Source: Euphorbia lathyris (Eukaryota > Streptophyta > Magnoliopsida > Malpighiales > Euphorbiaceae). Taken from it: a DNA stretch of 64,000 nucleotides. The stretch's first letter is position 1; each line of letters opens with the position of its first letter. Made by a program: the position numbers and the translations under genes. The DNA lies in contig NC_088913.1 of assembly GCF_963576675.1 (NCBI RefSeq), forward strand, positions 82,769,001-82,833,000, given 5' to 3'. The notes under the pieces are model-generated. The model was not told the origin of the DNA and did not search any database. It saw nothing but the letters and a program-made list of their open reading frames with translations. Shown in pieces: positions 1-10,834 of this stretch.

Positions 1-2
1 CA

Positions 3-1872
3 GCCCATCAACGACCCTCCTGTCCGCCTAGTGGTTTTCTAACAGTATATTGTAGTCATGTGGAGAGAGGGTTCCGACTTCCTCTCCCAAAGATGATGGC
101 GGACATCCTCTCCTACTTTGATATTACGGCCAACCAACTGCATCCCAATGGTTGGTTGGATATTGCTTTAGACTGCTACCTCGCCTCAAATTTAGGAGTG
201 GTATATACGGGTCGTATCTTTAGAGCTTTCCATAAACCCTCGAAACGGAAGTACGAATCCTATCTCACTTTCGCCAAATTCGGAGTATATTCGCCATTTA
301 GTGACAAAATGTCCAATGTCCATTGCTGGGATGAGAAATTCTTCTATGTGAAGATAAAAGAGGGCGAATCACTGGGATTTCCCTCGTTTTGGAATCCCAA
401 GCCTTTACACATGGCGGGTGATATGCGAATATTGACCGATAGTGATGAAGAGGTGGCAAAGCTCATGAAGAAGATCAAGGCGGATGCATGGACATACGCA
501 GACGCTTTAGCCTTCATGATGAGCGATATTCCGTTGATTCGTCGAGAGGGGGAACAGTTCATTTACTCGAAGATTACGCAATTTGATCAAGGTAACTTTT
601 ATTTCGTCTTGAACCTTGATTACTTTACTGTTTTCTTTGGCAGGGGTTTATCTAAGGCCAATCACGCTATTGCAGAGAAACGTAGGAAGTTCCTAGAGGC
701 TGAGGCGCGTAGGAAAGATCAAGCGACAAATCCTCAAAAGGATACTGGAAAACGCCCTGTAGAAACAGTGGTTGAGCCGCCACTAAAAAGGAGGAAACCT
801 GCAGCTTCTGGAGGTTTTAAGCTTATGGCGGATGCCATGAAGTCCGCCATGCCTGTAGGGGAGATGGAACAGGTAAGTTGCCTTTTATTTTTATCTGTTC
901 ATCAAGTTTTGGACTTGAGTTTTGACCCTTGAATGTTTGTGCAGATGGCGAAGCCTGATATGGGCGGATACTGGTCCGCTAAATATGGCGCTCAAGGATC
1001 TTTTGAGAATGAATCCATCATAAACGACTTGGATGAGGCCCTGGGTCAGGTGGGCGAAGTGCAAAGGAATCAGAACCAAATTCCTGGTTCCATTCATGCG
1101 CAAAAGGGGAAAACGGAGCTCCTTATGGTGAGTCCCCTAGAAAGGATTTCTTTTTGTAGAGAAAGTTGTTCCTTTGCTCTTTTCTTTCAACGAAGCTGTT
1201 TGTTTTTGATAGATGTATACCCGCATACGTGCCATGGAGGCCGAGCTCCTTCAAGGTGTGGTGGATAAGGCAACCATTGAAAAATTAGAGAAAGAGGTAG
1301 CGGATGCCAATGCGAACATTGCTTCTGCTAATGCGAACCTTGCCTCTGCCACAGCCGCCTTAGTCCTTAGAGATGCGGAGATCGAGAAGCTAAAGGAAAA
1401 GATTGTGACAGACTCCAAGAACCATGAGGACGCCCTAGGAGAAGCTGAATATACGGCGGGTAAGCAAGCCTTCTATTATGGCGAACTGCTCATGGCATAC
1501 TTTTCCCTGGCGCATCCCGAGATTGATTTTATAGATCCGCAGCTCGCCGTCCCCGAACCAGAAGACGTAGCCAAATATGACAAAATGTCAGACGCTAAGG
1601 AATACCTCCGCGAATATGTTCGGAGATGGATGAAGGGACCCATGGAAGAAAGCAAACCTTCCACTAATGTCACGCTAGTGGAGCTTGAGGAAGTGCCCCC
1701 CAAGACGGGTGAAGAACCGATCACTGATAACGCCCTTCCTCTTGGTCCCACATCTTCCGTGGAAAAGGAGGTACCTTTGGTTGGCGTATCTGAGGCTGTG
1801 GAGAAGGAGGCTTCCCAGGCAAGCACCATAAGCAAGGATAGTGTAAAGGAGGATGCTCCCATTATTACTTAG
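3..1872 (+). CDS. spliced antisense accessory gene of the gypsy element (Transposase_28-like plus coiled coil), 5' partial
   Basis: The frame is open from base 3, so the start lies outside the window. Exon 1 runs to 872, exon 2 is 945-1127, exon 3 is 1213-1872 (TAG). Intron 873-944 begins GTAAGT and ends TGTGCAG; intron 1128-1212 begins GTGAGT and ends GATAG; both fall between codons. The N-terminal part (about codons 20-160) resembles the plant Putative gypsy type transposon domain (Transposase_28), with ERGFRLPLPK and NQLHPNGW. A basic, nuclear-localisation-like stretch (KRP...LKRRKP) follows, then a predicted coiled coil in exon 3 rich in Ala, Asn, Glu and Lys, then an acidic Ser/Thr-rich tail. 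A possible 52-nt intron at 592-643 would break the frame and was not used. Function unknown. No stop interrupts it, unlike the degraded gag-pol opposite. Confidence 0.72.
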
Positions 1873-2535
1873 TTGTTTACTCGTGATTTGTAAAAAATCG
1901 TTAAGTACAATTTGTTTTAATCCTTTATGGCAGCTATTTATTTTACTATTACGTTTGCGTAAGTAAATATATAGGCATCTAGGATTTATTTGGGAGTAGG
2001 TGGCCCGCCATACTCCATTGTATGGACCTTTGTGAAGGTTAGAAGCTGTTTTATTCCATTGAAGGAAGTAAAGCTGCCTAGGGGATCAATTTGCTACCTG
2101 TCTTTGAGGTGAAGTGATCCGCCCGTAGGACTTGTGAATCCTTTTTTGGGAAGGATATGTAAGAGAGTGTAAAGACCTTGCGTCCAAGGATCGTTTTAAC
2201 TCTATCGGAGATTGGGATCCTCTCAGAGATGGATACGCCCATAAGATAGATTCTCTTATGTCGAAGGAGAAAAAGTAGCTATGAGATAGCGATACTTTGT
2301 TAATGCGGAGAGCGTTGGATGCCCCTCTTCTTTTTAAGACTGGAATATTGATATTGCTGCAATAAACTTTAAAAAGAACACAGATAATAGAACAAATGAT
2401 GTTTATTAATGGGAGAAATGCTTTATTACAGCAAGCAGGTCTTATAGGTGAGCCTCGTTAAAACCTTTAGTAAGAAAAACCACATGGAAAAAAGCTTACT
2501 AAAGGAAAAAGAGTACTCAAGACCGTGTGTACACC
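1873..2535. other. gypsy internal region without a gene
   Basis: About 660 bp between the 3' end of the antisense gene and the integrase stop. It probably holds the 3' untranslated parts of both converging transcripts. No further ORF or RNA gene seen. Confidence 0.6.
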
Positions 2536-3987
2536 TCATTTTCTGACAAAATATTTGCGGAGATTTTGGAGGTTCCATGTGCGCGGCAATGTGTTGCCCT
2601 CCATGTCCTGAATTTTAAATGTGGTGGATCTAATCTTGTCCACTATCTGATACGGGCCCGTCCAGTTGAGCCCTAACTTGCCATTGTCTTCTCGAGACTG
2701 GATTTTGTCGGCCTTTCGGAGCACAAGATCACCCACATTTAGATCCACAAGCTTGGCATTTTTATCATGGTAAGCGGCGATCCGTTGTTTATACGCCGCC
2801 ATGCGTACATAGGCTTGGTCTCTTCGATCTCCTACCTGATCCAGACTTTCCCTTAGCCTTTTACCGTTGTCCTCCTCACAATAAAAGGCCACTCTATCGC
2901 TTGGGACCTGTATTTCGACTGGGATCACAGCCTCTACACCATGAGAGAGGGCGAATGGTGTTTCTCCTGTGGCCATCCTAGGAGTGGTGCGATAAGCCCA
3001 TAAAACGCTCGTCAGCTGATCCACCCACTTCTTATCATGCTCTCCCAATCTCTTCTTTATCCCTTTTACGATCGTCCGGTTCGTGACTTCGGTCATTCCG
3101 TTGGATTGGGGATAATAAACGGAGGCAAATCTGTTCAGAATGCCCAACTCTTCACAGAAAGTTTTGAACTCGCTACAGTTGAACTGTGTTCCATTATCGG
3201 TGATAATGGTATGCGGAACACCGTATCTTCCTACGATGTTGTCCTTGACGAATTCCACCATTCGTTCTGCAGTGATGGAGGAGACAACTTCGGCTTCTAC
3301 CCACTTGGTGAAATGATCCACTGCCACTACCACATACTTCCTCTGTCGGCGAGTTGGAGGGAATGGTCCGACGATGTCTATTCCCCAGAGGGCGAATGGC
3401 CGTCCTTCTACGATGGGCCTCTAGAGATGTTTGGCAGTATGTGATTCATTCGCATGAATCTGGCAATTATGACAAGATTCTACCAATTTTTATGCATCCA
3501 GTTCGGTCGTGGGCCAGTAGAAACCTGCTAACCTGGATTTCTTCAAAATGGTGGCGGATGCTTCATGGGCCCCACATGATCCCTCATGTAGCTCCTTGAG
3601 GACTTGTTGTCCCTCTTCCAGCAGAATGCACTTTAACCAAGGGTGGCTAAAAGATTTTCTATAAAGGCCATCGTTGATCATGGAGAAATAAGCCGCTCTT
3701 CTAACTATCCGCCGTGCCTCTTCCTTATCCTCAGGTAAAGTTCCACATAGCAGATATTGGCGAATGGCCGATCTCCAATCATCTTCTACTGTTGTGAGTA
3801 GGGATACTTCCTCTGAAGCGAAGGCTGGAGCTATTTTAACTTCGAAGGGACATTATGGATCTGTCCAGTTCTCCTCACTAGAGGCCATTTTGGCTAAATG
3901 ATCTGCCTCAGTGTTGGACCCCCGGGGTACATGAATCAGTTCCCATTTGGTTTCTTTTGCCTCAAGGTGATCTAGCAATTTTTTGAC
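2536..3987 (-). pseudogene. gypsy pol: end of RNase H and integrase, interrupted by stops
   Basis: Continuation of the pol frame. It holds the tail of the archaeal-type RNase H, a linker, the HHCC zinc-binding part (LKELHEGSCGAH, then SCHNCQ) and the DDE integrase core: Asp in VVVAVDHFTKW, Asp in IITDNGTQF, Glu in GMTEVTNRTI. The C-terminal part ends at 2536. Three further in-frame stops lie inside: TAA at 3853-3855, TAA at 3490-3492, TAG at 3421-3423. No frameshift is needed to read the whole domain. Catalytic residues are intact, so decay is by point stops. Confidence 0.85.
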
Positions 3988-5886
3988 TTATGCTACGTAT
4001 TTGGCCAAAACATCATCTTTTACCTCGTAATTCTTGATTACTTGATTGACCATTAGTTTGGAGTCGCTATAGATCACAATCCGCTCGGGAGTGATTTCTT
4101 TGAGTAGGCGTAATCCCAATACCAGAGCTTCATATTCAGCAGCATTATTAGTTGCATGAAAATTCAATTTTGCTGCGTACCATAACTTTATGTATTGGGG
4201 ACCCTTAATCACAACGCCTATGCCCGCTCCATTCGCCGAAGAGGCGCCGTCGGTGTACATTGTCCACTCTTCCATTGGAGGCTTGGGATGATCTATCCCC
4301 TCTTCAGTGAATTCATTCACAAAGTCTGCCAAGACCTGACTCTTCAAAGCTAACCTGCTTTCATATCTCACATCGAATTCACCAAGGCGGATTGCCCATT
4401 CCATCAACCTTCCAGAAGTGTCCGGCTTCTGTAACACCTTTCTCATCGGTATATTCGTTCGAACCACCACAGTATGAGCCTGAAAATATGGCCTAAGGCG
4501 GATTGCTGTGGTGACAACAGCCAGCGCCATTTTATCAAGCTTAGAATATCTGGTTTCGGCATCTTTCAGAACCTTGCTCACATAATAAATCAGAAACTGC
4601 TGGCCATCCTCCTCTCGTATCATGACCGTGCACACGGCTTTATCCGTAACCGATACGTACATGTAGAGGTCCTCTCCTTTCACCGGTCGACTCATCATGG
4701 GCGGTTCCATGAGAAACCGTTTGATCCCCTCAAAGGCCTTTTCACAATCCTCGTTCCATTCGAACGCCTTTTGTTTCTTGATAACCTCGTAAAAGGGCTG
4801 ACATCTGCGCGCTGAACAGGAGATAAACCTGCCCAAAGCTACGATCCGCCCGTTAAGGCGTTGCACTTCTCTGATGTTCCGTGGTGCTTGCATTTCTAGG
4901 ACAGCCTTAACCTTGTCAGGATTTGGGCTAACTCCTTTTTCGCTGATCATGAACCCTAAGAATTTTCCATACGTCGCACCAAAAGTACACTTCTCCGGGT
5001 TCAGCTTAATATTGTGGCGTCGGAGTACGTCCAGTACCTCCTTTACATCATCTGCATGCTTTTCCACGGTTGTGCTTTTAATGATCATGTCATCCACATA
5101 GACAGAATAGTTATCACCTTTACTATCTGCGAATATCTTGTTCATCATCCTCTGATAAGTGGCACCCGCGTTCTTAAGCCCAAAGGGTATGACTTTGAAG
5201 CAATAAGTGGCCTGATGTGTTACGAACGAGGTCTTGATTCTATCTGAGGGCTCCATGGGGATCTGATGATAACTTGACTTCACATCCGTAAAGGAGTACA
5301 TGGCGTGACCGGCGGTTCCATCCACGAGCATGTCAATACATAGCAGAGGATAGTTGTCTTTGGGACAAGCTTTATTGAGATCTGTAAAGTCAATACACAT
5401 GCGGTAAGATCCGCACGCCTTCTTTACCAGAACGACGTTCGCCAGCCATTGAGTATAAAGCACCTCCTCAATGGCGTCCGCCCGTTGGAGCTTGGTGATC
5501 TCTTCTTCTATCACCTTCTGCCTTTCGAAGCCATGGTTTCTCCGCTTCTGAGCTACAGGAACTGCATTTTTATCAATGTTGAGCTTGTGAGTGATCACGT
5601 CTGGACTAATTCCGGGGAGAATCTCATCCTTCCATGCGAAGACATCCTCCGCTTCATGGAGTACCTTGGTGATTGCGTCTTTAATTTCGCCCTTGAGCCC
5701 TTTAGCCATTCACACCTGCTTTTCATCCGCCATAAGGTACATTTCTGTCTCGCCCAAGGCCATTGTGACGAGCTCCTCTTCATCCTCCTCTTTAGATTGG
5801 GGGCGAATCATTAGTGATGCCGAATATGTCTCCTGGGCCACCTTTTAGCTACCTCTAATCATTACACCTCCCTTGGCCGTGGGGAT
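3988..5886 (-). pseudogene. gypsy pol: reverse transcriptase and dual RNase H
   Basis: Reverse transcriptase with the YVDD catalytic box (SVYVDDMIIKS), preceded by FTDVKSSYHQIPM. The conventional RNase H after it has lost its usual acidic residues (for example SVTDKAVCTVM where family members keep an Asp-based motif). A second RNase H follows with MYTDGASSANGAG, NNAAEYEALVLGL and YSDSKLMVNQV, the D-E-D pattern of the archaeal-type RNase H of Tat elements. The open stretch starts at Met 5709 and ends in a TAA at 3988-3990. The same frame continues upstream to gag through a TGA at 5710-5712 and a TAA at 5845-5847. Confidence 0.87.
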
Positions 5887-8282
5887 TTAAAGCGTTAAGT
5901 GGCGTATGGAGATAAGGACTGCTACTTCAGAGATAAAGGGCCGTCCGAGGATGATATTGTAAGCTAACTGACTATCCAAGATAGAAAATTCCAGATCACC
6001 TTTCCAGACCTGATCATCGTCTGTAAGCTCACAATCCAGAGTGACTTGGCCTTTTGTTTGGATAGTGTGTCTCGTCACTCCTAGGATATCAACCACAGTT
6101 GGCTCTACTTGGACTGGATCAATCATGAGTTTGGCGAAAGCTCCTCTGGTGATGATATTGCACGAACTTCCAGTATCAATCATCACTCTTTTCATCTCCC
6201 AGCCTTCCACCACCATAGTGACGACCAATGCATCCGCATGGGGAGAGATTTCAGGACCTACATCGGCAAAGGGGTGATTTAACGATGTTCTGTCAAGAGC
6301 GGTGGTCTTTGCCTTTTTTAGCATTGGTTGGTATCCAGGTCCGCCTGCTATGACATTAATGGTACCCTTTCCCTTCTTCTTTGGGTCCTCTTTGGATCTA
6401 TCACCATCTCCTTTCTTGCCATCACTTTGGATGAACCGATCCAATTTGCCTCTCTCAATGAGACGCTCGATTTCCCAAGCTAACTCCCAACATGCATCGG
6501 TGTCATGGCCATTTTTCCTGTGATATTTACAATAATTTTTAGGATTTTTACCAGTATTGGTGTACTCCCCCCCTTTTGGTTCGGGGTATGAAATGCTCCG
6601 TTTGTGTTGACTGTTCTCGATCCACATAAGGACTTCACTTTTAGAAGCGTTGAGAGGTGTGAAAGAGGTGACAAACGTTGATTTGTTCTTAGAACCTCTT
6701 TGCCTGCTTCTAGAGGAAGAATCCTGATGCTTGTCTTTGTCTCTATCTCGATGGCGAGATTCGCCCTTGTCCCTTTTAGGCGATGACAGTGATCCTCGGC
6801 GAATGTCATCCACCTCGATAAAGTCTTTACAATGCTCCATCAATTCTGCCATGCTGGTGGGTTTCTTTCGAATTAGATCTTCTTGCAAGCTCTTACAAGT
6901 GGTGTTTCTCACAAAACATTCCACTGCTACGGAGATATCCACATCAACGATTTGTATGCACAATTGGTTAAAAGTGTCCACGTACTCCCGAAGGGATTCG
7001 TTCGCCTTCTGCTTTAACTCAAAAAGCTTCCCTGATTTAACCACTGGAGGAATACAGCCGGCGAATTTAACGCAAAATTCTCTGCTCAATTGATCAAAAC
7101 TGTTTATCGAGCCCGGAGGTAGAGACTGAAACCACCCATAGGCTGGACCCCCTAGCGTGGTGACAAACATTTTGCAGAGCACCGGCTCGGTGGCACGATT
7201 GAGTTTAAGCAGTATTCGATATTTTCTGACGTGAGCTTCTGGATTGTCAACACCTGTATATATAACGAGATTAGGTATTTTAAAAGCTCTATCTGTTTCC
7301 TCCGCCTCAATCCAAGCTGCGAAAGGCAAATCTCTATTGGCGAACGGATTATGCCTGACATTTTCCTCATTCATACGGAGTACCAGAGCTCTAACTCTAT
7401 CATCAAAATTCTCCAGATCCGCCCTTGGGCGACCCCTTCGTGGAGATCTGCTTGGAGAGGAAGAAGAGCTTGACCCAGATGATGGATCTGATGGCGAACG
7501 CTCTCCTCCGCTTCCGCGTCCGCCTCCTCCTCCGCCCCCCCACCTGGGGGAGCTTGCCCACTACCCTCTCCATGGCTTCCCGACGAGATGTGACCAACAG
7601 TTCCTGGGGGTGGCGGCGGTGGTGGTCCACTCAAATGGGGTGTCTCCCTTGGCCTTTTACTCCGTCTACGACCAGTAGATGGGGGTGATCGGCCATGACG
7701 GGAGGATTTCGGTCGTCGAGGCGAAGGTGATTTAGACCGTCTACCTTTCTCCTTTCTATGTTTTTTGTGTGTTTGCCCTTCAGATCCACCAAGGGAGAGA
7801 TTTGTCCGTGGGCGCCTCGGGATTTTGGACCCACCTAGATTTAATCCAGGACCCGTAGATCCACCAGGAAGGGTTGAATCATTCCTTTGACTTCCTTCTG
7901 CGCCATCAGGGAATAACTCCCGATTGATTTGACGTTCTCCACCTGCTGCCGTGGTAGTTACCATAGAATCCGTGTTGTGAGCTTGGAGAAATGAAGAACT
8001 CTGGGCGCCCGGTCCAAAGTTTAACAAGGGCCAAGATGATACAGCCGATGTGGACGCCATGCTCCAATACGGAGGGAGGGTCATAAACGACCGCAGGCGA
8101 TTCCATGTCTCGGGTCTAAACCGCTCTCCGATTGCTTGTGCACACATGTTGATGAAAGCATCAGGGTTCATACTACTTTCGACGTGCGTTGCAGGAGCAG
8201 TTGAATCTGTGCGGCCAGCACTAGACGGTGTAACTAATGGTGTTTCAATCCCTGAAGAGGGATTCTGATCTCCAGTTGTCAT
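5887..8282 (-). pseudogene. gypsy gag and aspartic protease
   Basis: Gag begins at Met 8282 with a proline- and arginine/serine-rich N-terminal region. The frame switches near a run of seven C at 7535-7541 (+ strand); the next frame carries SPSRSPRRGRPRADLEN and then the retrotransposon gag domain (AFKIPNLVIYTG, VTTLGGPAYGWF, SFDQLSREFCVKFAG). A Tat-type Cys/His motif (CKYHRKNGHDTDAC) follows, then the protease with its active site IDTGSS and the flap-side ILGRPF. The frame stops at TAA 5887-5889 and continues unchanged into pol. I infer a one-base indel in the homopolymer rather than a programmed frameshift. Confidence 0.84.
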
Positions 8283-8327
8283 AGTTTCTTAATGTGAACG
8301 AAAAACCCTTTGTTTGATTAAGGATTC

Positions 8328-8344
8328 CACGCTCACCGCACCAC
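8328..8344 (-). other. primer binding site of the gypsy element (tRNA-Phe type)
   Basis: On the + strand this 17-mer reads CCACGCTCACCGCACCA, ending in CCA two bases before the LTR. As I remember it, this equals the 3' end of plant tRNA-Phe including CCA, so the minus strand is its complement and would prime reverse transcription. Confidence 0.72.
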
Positions 8345-8346
8345 TT

Positions 8347-8829
8347 GATAACAAGCAGAGAAATTCTGATCAACTTCCGTCCCTGTGGGGGCGTCGTTGG
8401 GTTCGACGGGGGGAAGCTCCGATGCCAAAGTCAGTAAGATGAATCAAGGGAACAAACTGAATTGACAAAGGATGTGAGAATGTGTACCTTGATAGTGTAG
8501 GGATGTAGGCTATATATAGCTAGGAAGTCGTAACCTTCAGCAACTAGAAAGTCTCCATTAATGCTCCATTAATGGCGGTTACAGGTTATCTTTAACCTGG
8601 CGGTTAGCTAATTGATAGCTCATTAATGGTCTTTATGGCCGAGTCAGCGTTCAGCCGTTACAGTGACGAATCAGGTGAATGAGGAGATTCGCCTCCTAGG
8701 TTCGCCAGCGGATCCCTTCAAACTGGATCAAGGAGATCCGCCCCCCGGATCTTCTTTGGGGATCTGTACACGGCGTTTCTCCAGGTGAATATCCCTTTCA
8801 GTCCTTGGGATAATATCTCAATGTTATCA
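8347..8829 (-). repeat. 5' LTR of the gypsy element
   Basis: 483 bp bounded by TG...CA and by a 7-bp terminal inverted repeat: TGATAAC at the left end (8347-8353) and GTTATCA at the right end (8823-8829). The inner edge is two bases from the primer binding site and the outer edge meets LINE coding sequence. The 3' LTR partner is outside the window, so neither insertion age nor target duplication can be read. Confidence 0.85.
8510..8520 (-). promoter_or_regulatory. TATA box of the gypsy LTR promoter
   Basis: CTATATATAGC lies about 310 bp into the LTR on the minus strand, a plausible end of U3, leaving roughly 165 bp for R and U5. Placed by motif and position only. Confidence 0.5.
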
Positions 8830-10675
8830 GAAGGTCATACGAGATGCTAGAGCAAAGGTGAATCGGGATCTGTATACAAGATTGGATACGAAAGAAGGGG
8901 AAAGAGACATATATAGAATTGCTCGGATGAGAGATAGGAAGACGTGAGATCTCGGAAAAGTTAAATGTGTGAAGGATGTGGACCAGAAAGTCCTAGTTGG
9001 AGATAAGGATATCAAGGAACGCTGGAGGTCCTATTTTGATGACTTATTTAATGGAGATCGCAGACAAGATGTTGGAGATATAAGTATCTCTCACGATATG
9101 ATAAATCATGAATGCCTGTGGAGAATTCAAAAGGGTGAAGTCAAAATGGCATTAAATAAGATGAGGTTGAAGAAAGCAGTAGGACCTGATGGCATCCCTA
9201 TTGAGATCTGGAGATGTTTGGGAGAGAGAGGAATCGAATGGTTGACGAAGTTCTTCAACAAAATTTGGAGAAACAATAAGATGCCATCAAAATGGAGGAA
9301 AAGTATCTTAATCCCTTTGTATAAGAACAAAGGCGATGTCCAAGATTGTGCCAACTATCGAGGAATCAAATTAATGAGTCACACTATGAAACTTTGGGAG
9401 CGAGTGATCGAACAAAGGCTAAGGAGGACGGTGAAGATCTCGGAAAACCAGTTTGGCTTTATGCCGGGAAGATCAACTATGGAAGTCATCCATCTAATGA
9501 GACAATTAATGGAGCACTATCGAAATAAGAAGAAAGACTTGCATATGGTTTTTATTGACCTGGAGAAAGCATATGATAAGGTACCAAGGGAAGTACTTTG
9601 GTGGGCCTTGATAAGGAAAGGCATTTCACGGAAATATATTAACATCATAAAGGACATGTATGAGGGAGTATGCACGAGTGTACGTACTAGTGTTGGGAAG
9701 ACTGAAGAGTTCCCTATTACGATTGGAGTGCATCAAGGTTCCGCACTAAGCCCATTTATTTTTGCCATCGTTATGTATGAACTAACAAATTCACTTCAAG
9801 ATGGTATACCATGGTGCATGTTGTTTGCAGATGATATTGTGTTGGTTGATGAGACGAAAGAAGGAGTGGAGAGGAAGTTGGAACTATGGAGACAAACTCT
9901 AGAATCTAGAGGCTTTAAGTTGAGCCAAGGTAAGACAGAATATTTGGAGTGTAAGTTTAGCGGCTATAGGAGTAGGGAGGCAGGGACAATCACCCTAGAT
10001 GAGAGAGTTGTTCAGGCCTCGGATTGCTTCCAGTATTTAGGATCTATTATCCAAACGGATGGAGAAGTAGATGGAGATGTTGCTCATAGGATTAAATCTG
10101 GCTGGTCGAAGTGGAAGAGTGCTATAGGTTTCCTTTGTGACCCCGGCATGCCTAATAAATTGAAGGGAAAATTCTACCGCACGACAATCAGACCAGCATT
10201 GTTATATGGTATGGAGTGTTGGGCAGTGAAACACTGTCACATCCATAAGATGTCGGTGGCGGAGATGCGTATGTTGAGATGGATGTGTGGTCACACGAGA
10301 AAGGATCGGGTGAGTAATGAAATAATTAGGGAAAAAGTAGGGGTTACATCTATTGAGAATAAAATGAGAGAAAACCGACTAAGGTGGTTTGGCCACGTGA
10401 GACGTAGAGCACTTGATGCGCCGGTTAGGAGGACCGAAGAGTGGCAAAGGGATGTAGCGGTGAGGGGTAGGGGAAGACCTAAGCAAACTTGGAGGAGGGT
10501 GATCGAGAGTGATATGCGTTTACTAGGAATTGAGGAAAATATGGTAGTGGATAGGAATGAATGGAGGGAGTGAATTTGTGTCGCTAACACGACTTGATTT
10601 TACAGTTTTATACGATGGTTCATGTTAGCCGACCCCAAATCATTTCGGGATTAAGGCTTTGTTATTGTTGTTGTT
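8830..10675 (+). mobile_element. RTE-clade LINE, 5' part removed by the gypsy insertion
   Basis: The plus-strand frame begins immediately after the gypsy LTR and covers the reverse transcriptase. After the ORF comes the short 3' region typical of plant RTE elements (GCCGACCCCAAATCATTTCG, then GATTAAGGC) and a tail of TTG-like units at 10662-10675 instead of poly(A). The endonuclease half is missing from the window and presumably lies on the far side of the gypsy element. The 3' end abuts an L1-derived repeat, so this LINE landed in older LINE debris. Confidence 0.85.
8834..10573 (+). pseudogene. RTE reverse transcriptase, partial, interrupted
   Basis: Open from 8834 in the same frame as the long stretch 8969-10573, with a TGA at 8945-8947. 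Reverse transcriptase motifs are clear: [50 protein letters not shown] and the catalytic [11 protein letters not shown]. The C-terminal part has the WFGHVRR and [10 protein letters not shown] motifs typical of plant RTE proteins. The final TGA (10571-10573) comes a few codons before the usual family end. The protein cannot be complete because the endonuclease is absent. Confidence 0.87.
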
Positions 10676-10834
10676 CCAAAGCTAGACTAATCACTCGCTT
10701 AACCTCAAAGAACTACTGAGTAGATTTGTCATCAGTTTTATCCAGATGAGAGTGAACATGAAGAATATCACATATTGCACCTCGGGCACCTGGAGATGCG
10801 TTAGACCTAAAAAAAACCACAAACTTCAGGATAA
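10676..10834. repeat. first copy of an L1-derived repeated segment
   Basis: Bases 10676-10745 match parts of 11945-12010 and 13865-13940 (shared words CTAGACTAA, CTTAACCTCAAAGAACTA, GAGTAGATTT). The rest has no recognisable coding sequence. Confidence 0.6.

Larger units (their letters stand above)
1..8829 (-). mobile_element. Ty3/gypsy LTR retrotransposon, Tat lineage, partial
   Basis: An LTR retrotransposon read on the minus strand: 5' LTR (8347-8829), primer binding site (8328-8344), gag and protease (8282-5887), reverse transcriptase with two RNase H domains (5886-3988), integrase (to 2536). A spliced gene in the opposite direction (3-1872 +) lies between integrase and the missing 3' LTR, which is beyond the window start. 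Tat membership rests on two things seen here: a second, archaeal-type RNase H after the usual degenerate one, and an extra antisense ORF with a Transposase_28-like domain, both known from Tat elements. Gag-pol was one frame of roughly 1900 codons; it now has one probable homopolymer frameshift and seven stops, so this copy cannot make its own polyprotein. The right LTR edge abuts RTE LINE coding sequence, so the element inserted into that LINE. Confidence 0.88.

Noticed and set aside
7244..7688. Plus-strand proline-rich ORFs opposite gag
   Set aside because: Antisense shadows of the Arg/Ser/Gly-rich gag N-terminus.
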